64,000 bases of DNA, taken from contig CAZGAO010000004.1 of assembly GCA_964523795.1 (NCBI GenBank), forward strand, positions 1 through 64,000. Reading direction: 5' to 3'. Made by a program: the position numbers and the translations under genes. How positions within the stretch are numbered: position 1 is the first letter of the stretch; each line of letters opens with the position of its first letter. The DNA comes from SABY01 sp964523795. Its GTDB lineage: Bacteria; Bacteroidota; Bacteroidia; Bacteroidales; 4484-276. Below the pieces are notes generated by a model. It was not told where the DNA came from. It saw only the letters and a list, made by a program, of their open reading frames with translations, and searched no databases. Below are positions 7,040 to 14,613 of the stretch, piece after piece.

Positions 7040-9406
7040 TTACAAATTCAATATCAAATTAAGATAGAAACTCCTGCCAGGCTCGTAAAGTGCAGCATTC
7101 GATCCGATAATCCGGCGGTTGAGATGCTCGTAATAAGCCCGATCAAAAATGTTATTCACACCGGCGGCCAGGGAAAGATTTTTGCTGTAACGAAAGTTCA
7201 AATTAAAACCGGCGGTAAAAAATCCGGCGGTTTCCATCTCATCGTAAGCTGCCGAAATATGGTTTTGCTTTGCCACAGCGCGAATGTGCAACTGAGGAAC
7301 CAGACGGCCATCCATAAACGAATAATCCAAACGCAGGTTGGCCTCCAGCGGAGGAAGCTCGGGAAGCGGATCGTTTTTTACAGTTTCCTGCCCTACCACC
7401 TGACTATTTTCGATAATATATCGGGTAGCCTCGGGAGCAAAGCCAGCGGTGTAAGCTGTGGATAAGTTAACGTGCCAATCGAATCGTAACGGCGAAATCC
7501 ACACGAACTCAAAACCGTACATTTGCGCCACATCGATGTTTTGAAACTGCTTTACGCCAAGTACGCCCTGTGTTTGTGGCATCACCAGCGAGGGCGGTAG
7601 CTTAACGCCGCTGATGTATTGCGTGATGTAACTGTAAAAACCGTTGAGGCGAAAACTACCCGAGCGATCGCAGATATATTTCAGGGTAAGATCGGCCTGG
7701 TGATTGTTTTCGGGTTTCAGCGAAGGATTGCCCAAATAATCGTAATCATCGTAGCCAACGGGGAGCAAAATAATGAAACGTTCCACCATATCGGGGCTCC
7801 GTACGCCACGCCCCAGGGCAAAGTCCACCGAAAGTTCGCTGCTTATCTGATAACTCAATCCGCCACTCAAACTCACATTGGCAAAATCGGAATCCACCGT
7901 GTCGTTATGATAAGTCTCCATGCCCATCATATTTTTCAATGATAAGGGATCAGAAGTGGCGGTGTTATAATCTGCGCGAGCTGCAAATATCCATTCCAAA
8001 AAGGGATTAGCCTGCTGAACAAACTCAGCGAAAAATCCCAGGTTTTGTATGATGGCATTGCCCCACAGTTGTTCGGTTTTAACCGGAAGGCCGGGCTGCA
8101 TAATCAAGCTCTTTTGCCTCTGACCGTCTTTATCGATATTTTCATAGTCGAGACCCAGGTGCAATCGTGCCTCGCCAAAGGCAAAACCAAAGTCGGCTTT
8201 TCCGCCGGTATTTATCGCCTGGATTGTGGAAACCGCCACCACGGTATCCGAAAACGGCCGCCATTTGTTATCCATTTCGTGGTTTACCTCCGAGCGATAC
8301 ACCTTGGCCGTAATACTTTGAAGTTTTGTAGCTGCGTTGGCGTAGCGATAGGTGGCAGAATAAAGTTGCGTTTCATCGCTGCGTTCGTCCATGGGCAGCG
8401 TGGGAAAACGGATGTCGCGACCGTTTGAATTTTTATAATCCAGACGTAGCTCGTGGTTCTTCCAGGGAGCAAGACCCAGCTCCGCCGAGAAGTTGTATTT
8501 GCGAAACGATGATTTCACCTCCGCACTGTTGCCGGCGGTATAATTTCCATAATCCTGATGGTTGCCTGAAAGGGCAAAATAAATACGCTTGCTGCCACCC
8601 AGAACTTGCAGGTGCTCTTTGTTCCCATTCCAGTTGCTTTCCCATCCTTTGATGGCTTTTACCTGCATAGTGAAACGCTCGAAGGGTCGTGCTTTTTGAG
8701 TAACCAGATTTAGCACTGCGCCAAAATTTGGCCCGTATCGCAGCGTGTATGGTCCTTTGAGTATTTCGATGCGACTGATGTCATTGATGTCGATGTGCGA
8801 AGCGGCAGGATCCATGCGGTTGGGACAGCCGCCTTCAATTTTCTGACCGGTGTTTGTTTGCACGTTCAACTGCCCAAACTTCAATCCTCGGATTACCGGG
8901 TCGAGGTTGCCGCCACCTTTGCGAATGCCATTCACGTTGGGCTCGGAGCGCAGAAAGTCGCCAATATCGCGGGCAGGAAGTTTTTCTATTTCCGTTTGCT
9001 TAATAAGGCTTCCCGGGAAGCAGCGATTTTGAAAGGCGTTCTCTGTAATCTCCACGCCTTCCAGCAATCTGACATCGGACTGCAATTCAACATCAAGTAT
9101 CTTCTGCTGTCCCGCTTCGAGTATTATTTTTTGATTAAAATCAAAATAGCCCAAATTATGCACGGTGATAGAATAAGTGCCCGGTGCAAGATTTATAAAA
9201 TTGAATTTCCCCAGTGCATCCGAAACCGTGCTTTGGTTTCCCGGGCTAAGCAAAGCATCGGCTTGTGTCAGCGGCTCACCTGTGGCGGCTGATTTTACGG
9301 TACCTGACAGGCTTGCCTGGTTCTGCGCCAAAGCGTCTGGCGCAAAAGCCATTATTAAAAAAAAGAAAAGAAAAAGAGGCGGTGTGGCACGACGAGTATT
9401 TAACAT
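7040..9406 (-). CDS. TonB-dependent receptor with OprC/NosA-type copper site
   Basis: A 788-aa outer-membrane receptor. It has a signal peptide (residues 1-27), a carboxypeptidase-regulatory-like beta-sandwich (about 32-110, common in Bacteroidota receptors), a plug (about 115-240, with RIEILKGPYTLRYGPNFGAV) and a 22-strand-type barrel to the C-terminal aromatic end. The plug holds CPNRMDP, giving Cys194 and Met198 in a CxxxM motif, and the barrel holds NHEMDNKW, giving His376 and Met378 in an HxM motif. From knowledge of the family, Pseudomonas OprC binds copper with a CxxxM plus HxM pair about 176 residues apart; here the distance is 178. Copper uptake is therefore the best hypothesis. No TonB-box partner or copper chaperone is adjacent; the downstream lipoprotein is a truncated redoxin. 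Confidence 0.82.
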   Translation of the reverse strand: MLNTRRATPPLFLFFFLIMAFAPDALAQNQASLSGTVKSAATGEPLTQADALLSPGNQSTVSDALGKFNFINLAPGTYSITVHNLGYFDFNQKIILEAGQQKILDVELQSDVRLLEGVEITENAFQNRCFPGSLIKQTEIEKLPARDIGDFLRSEPNVNGIRKGGGNLDPVIRGLKFGQLNVQTNTGQKIEGGCPNRMDPAASHIDINDISRIEILKGPYTLRYGPNFGAVLNLVTQKARPFERFTMQVKAIKGWESNWNGNKEHLQVLGGSKRIYFALSGNHQDYGNYTAGNSAEVKSSFRKYNFSAELGLAPWKNHELRLDYKNSNGRDIRFPTLPMDERSDETQLYSATYRYANAATKLQSITAKVYRSEVNHEMDNKWRPFSDTVVAVSTIQAINTGGKADFGFAFGEARLHLGLDYENIDKDGQRQKSLIMQPGLPVKTEQLWGNAIIQNLGFFAEFVQQANPFLEWIFAARADYNTATSDPLSLKNMMGMETYHNDTVDSDFANVSLSGGLSYQISSELSVDFALGRGVRSPDMVERFIILLPVGYDDYDYLGNPSLKPENNHQADLTLKYICDRSGSFRLNGFYSYITQYISGVKLPPSLVMPQTQGVLGVKQFQNIDVAQMYGFEFVWISPLRFDWHVNLSTAYTAGFAPEATRYIIENSQVVGQETVKNDPLPELPPLEANLRLDYSFMDGRLVPQLHIRAVAKQNHISAAYDEMETAGFFTAGFNLNFRYSKNLSLAAGVNNIFDRAYYEHLNRRIIGSNAALYEPGRSFYLNLILNL

Positions 9407-9762
9407 GACTTCATTTTTTCGTGCTACAAAACTACAGTTTTTGGATGTGTTTTCGGAAAAGAAGATTGATGTCTATGATTTTGGAAAATATTAACCCTGT
9501 CTGACTGGCCAGGCAGGTTTATCATCACCAAAAACCTTCATCGAAAATCCAAGCGCAACGTACTACACAACCTTACCCAATTATAAATTCCAATATAAAA
9601 ATAAGGTAACCTTCGACAAGCTCTGGTCTGAGAAGGGTTGATTTTTTTCTAAGAGGTTTTTCTATTAAGGAAGGGATAAAAAATATTGAATATTGAACCG
9701 CTGAATATCGAATATTGAAAATCTTGACGCTTCGAGGTTCTAAGGACACATGAAGGTCATGC
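9407..9762. other. Intergenic stretch between receptor and methylase
   Basis: No gene is visible in these 356 bp. It contains a palindromic element at 9496-9517, a segment typical of dispersed Bacteroidota repeats (CTTCGACAAGCTCTGGTCTG, around 9612) and three close copies of AATATTGAA at about 9681-9719. It probably accumulates short mobile repeats. Confidence 0.5.
9496..9517. repeat. REP-like palindromic element
   Basis: CCTGTCTGAC and TGGCCAGGCAGG form an imperfect inverted repeat of the CCTGCCnG...CnGGCAGG type that is dispersed in many Bacteroidota genomes. A related unit lies inside the methylase gene at 10475-10491 and another at 51763-51784. Confidence 0.5.
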
Positions 9763-10659
9763 TTAATCCCACCAATCAAAATTGTCCGCTATTATGATTT
9801 CATTTTTTTTAATATGATGTGTGGTTTTCATTGGAATCGTCCGAAAACCAAGATTGTATTTTTTAGCTAACTCTCGTATTTCTTCGGTGTCATCATAAGT
9901 CAGCATAAACTTCCCCTTAAGCTGAGAAGTTAATGCAAATAAAGCATCATGGTCAATTTCGAAATGAGTGTAAAGTCTTTTGCCCGCTACGGTGTATGGA
10001 GGGTCGATAAAAGAATACGCGTTCTTATCATTTTTGATTTTATCTAATTCCTCAAACGCATCCCCTGAAACGAATTTTATTTTATGCTTAACATAACCAA
10101 TGGCTATAATTCTGTCGCGCAAAGTTTTTGGGTACCAGCGCGACTTAATTCCTTTCCCGTTTTCACCATTTTTAATTAGCCCTGAGCCTTTGGCGATAAT
10201 ACCCCCATGAAAAATTCTGTTTTTCAAAATTGTACTAAATGCTTGTTCTCTAATTGTTTTATTTTCTTTTGTAAGAATAAGATTTGCATTTTCCGGGCTT
10301 AGATCGAAAGAATAGATTTTATTGGCCAGCCAATTATTGTCTCCATTAATAATTTCCTCCCAAACGGATGCTACCTCATGATCAAGTTCGACCATCACAA
10401 TTTTGTCGGCCAAATTTTCAAATGCAGCGGTAAGGCTTACAATTCCGCCACCCGCAAATGGTTCAATAAGTGTTCCTGCTTGTCCGGCAGGATGATTGGC
10501 ATCTTTTGATTGTTTAAGCCATTTTCTAACGACAGGAATCAGCCATGTTTTCCCACCTGGATACCTAAAAGGACTTCTTTGAGGAACTGAAGCAACATTT
10601 ACTACTTTTAAGAATTTTGCCTCAGGTTTCGTTTCTAATATTGATAATTGTTCGCCCAT
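9763..10659 (-). CDS. DNA adenine methylase (Dam/D12 class), restriction-modification partner
   Basis: A 298-aa N6-adenine methyltransferase that transfers a methyl group from AdoMet to adenine in a specific site. It shows the D12-class motifs in order: PFRYPGGK (about residues 30-37), motif I EPFAGGG (66-72) for AdoMet, and motif IV DPPY (about 218). It begins 2 bp after the stop of the NotI-like endonuclease gene, so both are co-transcribed and this is most likely the protective methylase. Residues 56-63 (HPAGQAGT) just before motif I are encoded by a REP-like palindrome and look like an in-frame insertion into a surface loop. Activity is probably retained because all catalytic motifs are intact. 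Confidence 0.85.
   Translation of the reverse strand: MGEQLSILETKPEAKFLKVVNVASVPQRSPFRYPGGKTWLIPVVRKWLKQSKDANHPAGQAGTLIEPFAGGGIVSLTAAFENLADKIVMVELDHEVASVWEEIINGDNNWLANKIYSFDLSPENANLILTKENKTIREQAFSTILKNRIFHGGIIAKGSGLIKNGENGKGIKSRWYPKTLRDRIIAIGYVKHKIKFVSGDAFEELDKIKNDKNAYSFIDPPYTVAGKRLYTHFEIDHDALFALTSQLKGKFMLTYDDTEEIRELAKKYNLGFRTIPMKTTHHIKKNEIIIADNFDWWD
10475..10491. repeat. REP-like palindrome inside the methylase coding region
   Basis: CCTGCTTGTCCGGCAGG is a CCTGC/GCAGG hairpin element of the same type as the intergenic unit at 9496-9517. It encodes about residues 57-62 of the methylase without breaking the frame. Confidence 0.55.
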
Positions 10660-10661
10660 GA

Positions 10662-11549
10662 TTAACTACTGATTATATCTGTTAACGTTGGGGTATCTGG
10701 TGGGTTCTTGTCTAAATGTTCGTCTAAACGATTTTGCAAAATATTGATAAATTCCGTAAAGTCCCCTGGTTCAGGTGTGGTTACCCTTAAAAGAGCCGGT
10801 TCAAATGCTGTGTAAACGACTTCTTTTAGGATTAGATTGTTTTGGTTTTGTTCTTCATTCAATTCAAGGTCATAAAGAAACCATGCAATATCGGCTTTTG
10901 ATTTAGTGGTAGTGGGCAGAGAAGGAAGAGTTTCAAAAAATGATTTTTGTAAAGCCACAGATTGTTTCTTTCTCCACGAATGAAAAATCCCACCCTTGTA
11001 TAACATTTGGGGGATAAGTCGCTTTCGTGAAGATGATAAATAATCAGGTTTTGGATAGTTATATCCTGGCGGCCACTTAAAAGCCCTTGTCGGCATTTTC
11101 ATGTATTCTTCATAAGGATTTCTAAGATTACCTGAAATGTAAACTCCTTGCACCTCAAGAGAAGAAAAGTCAACCAATTGACCTTTTTCGTTGTAGCGAA
11201 CCAAAACAAAATCTATACTACCAGCTGATTGACCGTTTTTATCAACAAGCTTGATTTCAGATAATGATGTCCAGGACGCTTTTGAGCCAAAGGCAAATTC
11301 AGCAGCATTTTCTATAATGACCCAGTCTTCTCTAAATCTTGTTGGGCATGTTATTACTGATGTTCCTTTGTGCCAAACGCTACAAACCCCAAGTGGGTTA
11401 TTCGCTTTGTCTTTGGTGCAGTTTGGTACATTATTATTAAAAGGGCAAAGTTTCTGCTTTCTGTAACGCTGAGCTTTTGTGCCTTCATTCTCAATTGGAA
11501 AGCCAAAAACTTCACTCAGTGGACTTTTGTTTTCTTCTCTATTTGCCAT
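10662..11549 (-). CDS. NotI-family type II restriction endonuclease
   Basis: A 295-aa protein. The N-terminus NKSPLSEVFGFPIENEGTKA, the LCPF...CTKD block and NPLGVCSV are hallmarks of the NotI restriction endonuclease family. Four cysteines (35, 44, 56, 68) correspond to the family's iron-binding Cys4 site. The PD-(D/E)xK-type core is seen as D114 (GSIDFVLV) followed 19 residues later by E133-V-Q135 (SLEVQGVY), an ExQ variant. The start at 11549 (MANREENK) is chosen because an upstream ATG would extend into the neighbouring msr gene and encodes non-family sequence. It lies directly upstream of the methylase, giving endonuclease-then-methylase order. NotI itself cuts a site without adenine, whereas the partner here is an adenine methylase, so the specificity must differ from NotI or the methylase acts elsewhere. 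Confidence 0.85.
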   Translation of the reverse strand: MANREENKSPLSEVFGFPIENEGTKAQRYRKQKLCPFNNNVPNCTKDKANNPLGVCSVWHKGTSVITCPTRFREDWVIIENAAEFAFGSKASWTSLSEIKLVDKNGQSAGSIDFVLVRYNEKGQLVDFSSLEVQGVYISGNLRNPYEEYMKMPTRAFKWPPGYNYPKPDYLSSSRKRLIPQMLYKGGIFHSWRKKQSVALQKSFFETLPSLPTTTKSKADIAWFLYDLELNEEQNQNNLILKEVVYTAFEPALLRVTTPEPGDFTEFINILQNRLDEHLDKNPPDTPTLTDIISS

Positions 11550-11640
11550 GCTACAAAAATAATATAATCCAGGTTGGTAAAATTTTGAAGATGTTTTTTG
11601 CCTTCGCAAATAAAAAAAGAAAATTATAAATTTAAAGAAA

Positions 11641-11671
11641 GCCAGGGTTTCACTTAAAGTGAAGCCCTGGC
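11641..11671 (-). terminator. Intrinsic terminator downstream of msrBA
   Basis: GCCAGGGTTTCACTT and AAGTGAAGCCCTGGC form a 15-bp stem with one G-U-type mismatch. On the minus strand it is followed by TTTCTTTAAA, so it terminates msrBA transcripts about 12 bp after the stop codon. Confidence 0.75.
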
Positions 11672-11682
11672 TAATGAAACGA

Positions 11683-12615
11683 TTAAAACACTTCCCGCTT
11701 GATATGGCAATAGGGCGTGCCGCCACCTTTGTGATAATAATCCTGGTGGTATTTTTCGGCATCATAAAAGGTACCTGCCTTTTCGATGGTTGTTGCCACT
11801 GTGTAACCTTTTTCGCTTAGGGTTTTTACTAACTTTTCGGCAATGGCTTTTTGCTCATCATTGGTATAAAAAACTACCGAGCGGTACTGTTCGCCAATGT
11901 CGGGTCCCTGACGGTTAAGCTGGGTAAAGTCGTGGGTCTCAAAAAAGAGTTTTAATAATTTCTCGTAGCTGACGCGGGTGGGGTCAAACACCACTTTTAC
12001 AGCCTCGGCATGGCCGGTGCGTCCGGTGCAAACCTGCTCGTAGCTGGGATTGCCAACATGTCCACCGGTATAACCCACCGTGGTAGATTTAACGCCTTCG
12101 GGTTTTTTAAGATAATATTCGGTACCCCAAAAGCAGCCCGAAGCAAGGATGGCGGTTTCGGTTTTCGCTTGTTCCTTTTGCCCGGGTACAAAATCCATCG
12201 AAATGGAGTTTACACAATGCCGCGTATCTTTTGCCGTCAGCCTTTCGCCCTCGAAAACATGCCCGAGGTGGCCGCCACAATTAGCGCAAACTATCTCGGT
12301 GCGCCGCCCATCAGCATCGAGCACCCGCTTCACGGCTCCCTCAATTTCGTCATCGAAACTGGGCCATCCGCAGCCCGAATCAAATTTGTCGTCCGAAAGA
12401 TAAAGTGCGGCACCGCATTGGCGGCAGGTGTAGGTGCCTTTTTCGCTGTGCTTGTAAAATTCTCCTGTAAAGGGCATTTCGGTGCCTTTATTAATTATTA
12501 CACGCTCCTCTTGGGGAGAAAGTTTGTTATAATCCATATTTTGCTGTGCTTTAAGTTGGTGAATAATTAGGATGATTAAAAAAATGAAAACGGTTTTTAA
12601 AATTGGATTTTGCAT
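11683..12615 (-). CDS. msrBA: Bifunctional peptide-methionine (R)/(S)-S-oxide reductase MsrB-MsrA, exported
   Basis: A 310-aa fusion enzyme that repairs both epimers of methionine sulfoxide in proteins. A hydrophobic N-terminus (KTVFIFLIILIIHQLKAQ) indicates export to the periplasm. The MsrB domain (about residues 30-150) has the structural zinc cysteines (CRQCG and CANCGGHLGH), GCGWPSF and the catalytic RHCVNSISM. The MsrA domain (about 155-305) has the catalytic GCFWGTEYYL. The MsrB-MsrA order is the usual one in Bacteroidota. It is divergent from pyrBI, with a strong terminator downstream, so it is monocistronic. Oxidative-stress repair in the envelope is the expected role. Confidence 0.93.
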   Translation of the reverse strand: MQNPILKTVFIFLIILIIHQLKAQQNMDYNKLSPQEERVIINKGTEMPFTGEFYKHSEKGTYTCRQCGAALYLSDDKFDSGCGWPSFDDEIEGAVKRVLDADGRRTEIVCANCGGHLGHVFEGERLTAKDTRHCVNSISMDFVPGQKEQAKTETAILASGCFWGTEYYLKKPEGVKSTTVGYTGGHVGNPSYEQVCTGRTGHAEAVKVVFDPTRVSYEKLLKLFFETHDFTQLNRQGPDIGEQYRSVVFYTNDEQKAIAEKLVKTLSEKGYTVATTIEKAGTFYDAEKYHQDYYHKGGGTPYCHIKREVF

Positions 12616-12723
12616 AGTCTGTAAGTTTGTGATATAACCCCTGCGCAGGATTTTTGTTTGATAATAAAAGTCAAATTTTTCTAACGTTTTTATCCCATTG
12701 TTAATAACTCCCCAAAAAAAGAC

Positions 12724-12755
12724 TTGTCCGTGAATGGATTCCTTTTTTAAATTTG
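12724..12755 (+). promoter_or_regulatory. Promoter of pyrBI (TTG -33 / TAAATTTG -7)
   Basis: TTG at 12724-12726 and TAAATTTG at 12748-12755 are spaced by 21 bp, an excellent match to the Bacteroidota consensus. Transcription would start near 12762, leaving a leader of roughly 130 nt before pyrB that contains a hairpin-T-run. Confidence 0.72.
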
Positions 12756-12770
12756 CACCCCAAAAACAAT

Positions 12771-12875
12771 ATGTTTATAATTCCGATTCAGGGTTCAATA
12801 CGATGTAGAAAAAGAAGTACTTTCTCGAAAGGTACTTCTTTTTTTTTACCCTGGCAGGTGGGATTAAAAAATTAA
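12771..12875 (+). CDS. Candidate pyrBI leader peptide (34 aa)
   Basis: An ATG just after the predicted transcription start opens a 34-codon frame beginning MFIIPIQGSIRCRKRS and ending LPWQVGLKN. It runs straight through the terminator-like hairpin at 12809-12847 and stops 15 bp before the pyrB ATG. In enterobacteria pyrBI is controlled by UTP-sensitive attenuation in which a ribosome translating the pyrL leader disrupts the terminator. The arrangement here is analogous, but the peptide shares no clear sequence identity with PyrL beyond a run of Phe/Leu/Pro. No strong ribosome binding site is visible, so this is a hypothesis. Confidence 0.4.
   Translation: MFIIPIQGSIRCRKRSTFSKGTSFFLPWQVGLKN
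12809..12847 (+). terminator. Terminator-like hairpin in the pyrBI leader (possible attenuator)
   Basis: AAAGAAGTACTTT (12811-12823) pairs with AAAGGTACTTCTTT (12828-12841) around a CTCG loop with one bulged G, followed by nine T. It lies downstream of the pyrB promoter and before pyrB. The upstream gene is divergent, so no plus-strand transcript other than the pyrB leader needs ending here. This favours an attenuator over a simple terminator. Confidence 0.68.
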
Positions 12876-12890
12876 TTTAAAAACAGATAC

Positions 12891-13799
12891 ATGAATAACA
12901 GGAACTTAATTTCGATCAACGATTTTTCAAAGGAGGAACAAATCAAAATTCTGGACATCGCCGAAGGCTTCGAGAAGAACCCCAGCCAGAACATTTTGAG
13001 CCAGGCTGTGGTGGCCACCTTATTTTTTGAACCATCCACGCGTACACGCCTCAGTTTCGAGAGTGCCGCCAGCCGGCTTGGGGCCAAGGTTATCGGCTTT
13101 TCGTCGTCGGCCTCATCCAGTGTTTCCAAGGGCGAATCGCTCAAGGACACCATTCTTACAGTAAGCAATTACAGCGACATCATCGTGATGCGCCACCCCA
13201 TTGATGGCAGTGCCCGCTATGCCAGCGAGGTTTCGCCTGTGCCCGTCATTAATGCCGGCGATGGCTCAAACCAGCATCCCACGCAAACGCTGCTCGACAT
13301 GTACTCGATTCGCAAAACCCAGGGGCGGCTCGACAAGCTGAACATTGCCTTTGTGGGCGACCTTAAATACGGGCGCACCGTACACTCGCTCACCATGGCG
13401 CTTACGCAATACGAAACCACCTTCCATCTGGTTTCGCCCCTCGAACTCAAACTACCCAGCTATGTAAAACGGCACATCAAACAGAAAGACCTGGAATACC
13501 ACCAATACACCGACCTGATGGAAGTAATACCCAAAGCCGACATCATTTACATGACCCGCATTCAGCGCGAGCGCTTCTCGGATCCCATGGAATACGAAAA
13601 AGTGAAAAATGCCTACAACCTCGACAACGCCATGCTGGCCAATGCCAAGGACAATATGCGTGTGTTGCACCCCCTGCCCCGCGTCAACGAAATATCCGAA
13701 GATGTGGATACCAACCCCAAGGCCTACTATTTTCAGCAGGCACTCAACGGGGTATATGTGCGTCAGGCTCTGCTGGCAAGTATTCTGGGTGTTAAATAA
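12891..13799 (+). CDS. pyrB: Aspartate carbamoyltransferase catalytic chain
   Basis: A 302-aa enzyme that condenses carbamoyl phosphate with aspartate to N-carbamoyl-aspartate, the committed step of pyrimidine synthesis. It shows the carbamoyl-phosphate site PSTRTRLSFESA (about residues 46-57), HPTQTLLDMY (about 127-136) and HPLPR (about 260-264). The length matches the ~305-aa family. A regulatory-chain gene follows after 31 bp, so a pyrBI operon making the allosteric dodecameric enzyme is expected. The leader contains a hairpin and a short reading frame that may regulate it. Confidence 0.96.
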   Translation: MNNRNLISINDFSKEEQIKILDIAEGFEKNPSQNILSQAVVATLFFEPSTRTRLSFESAASRLGAKVIGFSSSASSSVSKGESLKDTILTVSNYSDIIVMRHPIDGSARYASEVSPVPVINAGDGSNQHPTQTLLDMYSIRKTQGRLDKLNIAFVGDLKYGRTVHSLTMALTQYETTFHLVSPLELKLPSYVKRHIKQKDLEYHQYTDLMEVIPKADIIYMTRIQRERFSDPMEYEKVKNAYNLDNAMLANAKDNMRVLHPLPRVNEISEDVDTNPKAYYFQQALNGVYVRQALLASILGVK

Positions 13800-13829
13800 T
13801 TTGTTAAATCTTAAAATGAAATTACTACA

Positions 13830-14300
13830 ATGAATAATAAAGAGACAATAAAAGAAATGCAGGTATCGGCCATCGAGAATGGCTCGGTCATCGATCATAT
13901 TCCTGTGCAAGGGGTTTTTCAGGTTATCAAAATCTTGAACCTCGACCAGATCGAAGACATGGTACTCTTTGGCAATAATCTGCCCAGTGGCAAATATGGC
14001 AAAAAGGGAATCATCAAGGTGAGAAACAAATTCTTTAAAAGAGAAGACATCAACAAGATTGCGCTGGTAGCTCCCTCGGCCACCCTTATCGTGATTAAGG
14101 ATTATAAAGTTGTGGATAAAACCGTGGTTGAAATCCCCGACAGGGTCGAAAAAATTGTGAAATGTTTCAACCCCAACTGCATCACCAACAACGAACGCAT
14201 CACCACAAAGTTCGATGTTATCAAAGATGAAGATGCCCTGAAGCTGCGCTGCCATTATTGCGAAAAGACTACCTCGAAGGAAAATCTGGTGTTTTTTTAA
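13830..14300 (+). CDS. pyrI: Aspartate carbamoyltransferase regulatory chain
   Basis: A 156-aa regulatory subunit. The N-terminal allosteric domain (to about residue 100) binds nucleotides. The C-terminal zinc domain has four cysteines in the expected pattern (KCFNPNCIT and RCHYCEK), which contact the catalytic trimers. The length is close to E. coli PyrI (153 aa). It follows pyrB closely in the same orientation and is certainly co-transcribed. Presence of PyrI implies feedback control by pyrimidine/purine nucleotides. Confidence 0.95.
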   Translation: MNNKETIKEMQVSAIENGSVIDHIPVQGVFQVIKILNLDQIEDMVLFGNNLPSGKYGKKGIIKVRNKFFKREDINKIALVAPSATLIVIKDYKVVDKTVVEIPDRVEKIVKCFNPNCITNNERITTKFDVIKDEDALKLRCHYCEKTTSKENLVFF

Positions 14301-14302
14301 TT

Positions 14303-14457
14303 TATCCTCACTGCGTTCGGATGTAATTTGCCTCACTTCGTTCGGTGTAATTTGCGCTTCGCGCGTAATTTATCCTCGCTTCGCTCGGATGTAATTTACC
14401 TCACTTCGTTCGGTGTAATTTGGCTTCGCCGTAATTTATCCTCGCTGCGCTCGGATG
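14303..14457. repeat. Array of about seven mini-hairpins separated by GTAATTT
   Basis: Short inverted repeats with TTCG- or TGCG-like loops (for example ATCCTCGCTTCGCTCGGAT, CACTTCGTTCGGTG, GCGCTTCGCGC, GGCTTCGCC) alternate with GTAATTT over about 155 bp directly after pyrI. Two stem types (ATCC...GGAT and CAC...GTG) recur. Together with the following AT-rich, gene-free sequence it fills the 313 bp between pyrI and the next gene. It could act in pyrBI mRNA 3'-end stability or termination, or simply be a dispersed repeat cluster. Confidence 0.6.
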
Positions 14458-14581
14458 GAATCCCGAAAATTAGAAAATTTTCAATTTTCGTAAATTTTCG
14501 AGGATGCTCGAAAAACTATGAAATCAGAGATTTCTGGTTTTTCGGCACTGCCGACTTTTTCATTTCAATCGCATTATTTTG

Positions 14582-14589
14582 TACTTTTG
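14582..14589 (+). promoter_or_regulatory. Candidate -7 promoter box (TACTTTTG)
   Basis: TACTTTTG fits TAnnTTTG and lies 24 bp upstream of the ATG at 14614. The same box in the same context precedes the next paralogue, so it was duplicated together with the gene. Confidence 0.5.
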
Positions 14590-14613
14590 TCATTCATCAA
14601 AACAAAAACTATC

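Noticed and set aside
8795..9292. A 165-aa plus-strand frame opposite the TonB receptor
   Set aside because: It lies entirely within the receptor gene on the opposite strand, with low-plausibility composition.
12010..12570. A 186-aa plus-strand frame opposite msrBA
   Set aside because: It is the antisense of a well-supported enzyme gene and resembles nothing; a shadow frame.
13452..14336. A 294-aa minus-strand frame across pyrB and pyrI
   Set aside because: Antisense to two certain genes; its His/Phe/Val-rich composition reflects reverse-complement codons.
14303..14457. CRISPR-like array
   Set aside because: Units are hairpins of differing length with 7-bp constant spacers, not constant repeats with variable ~30-bp spacers, and no cas gene is near.
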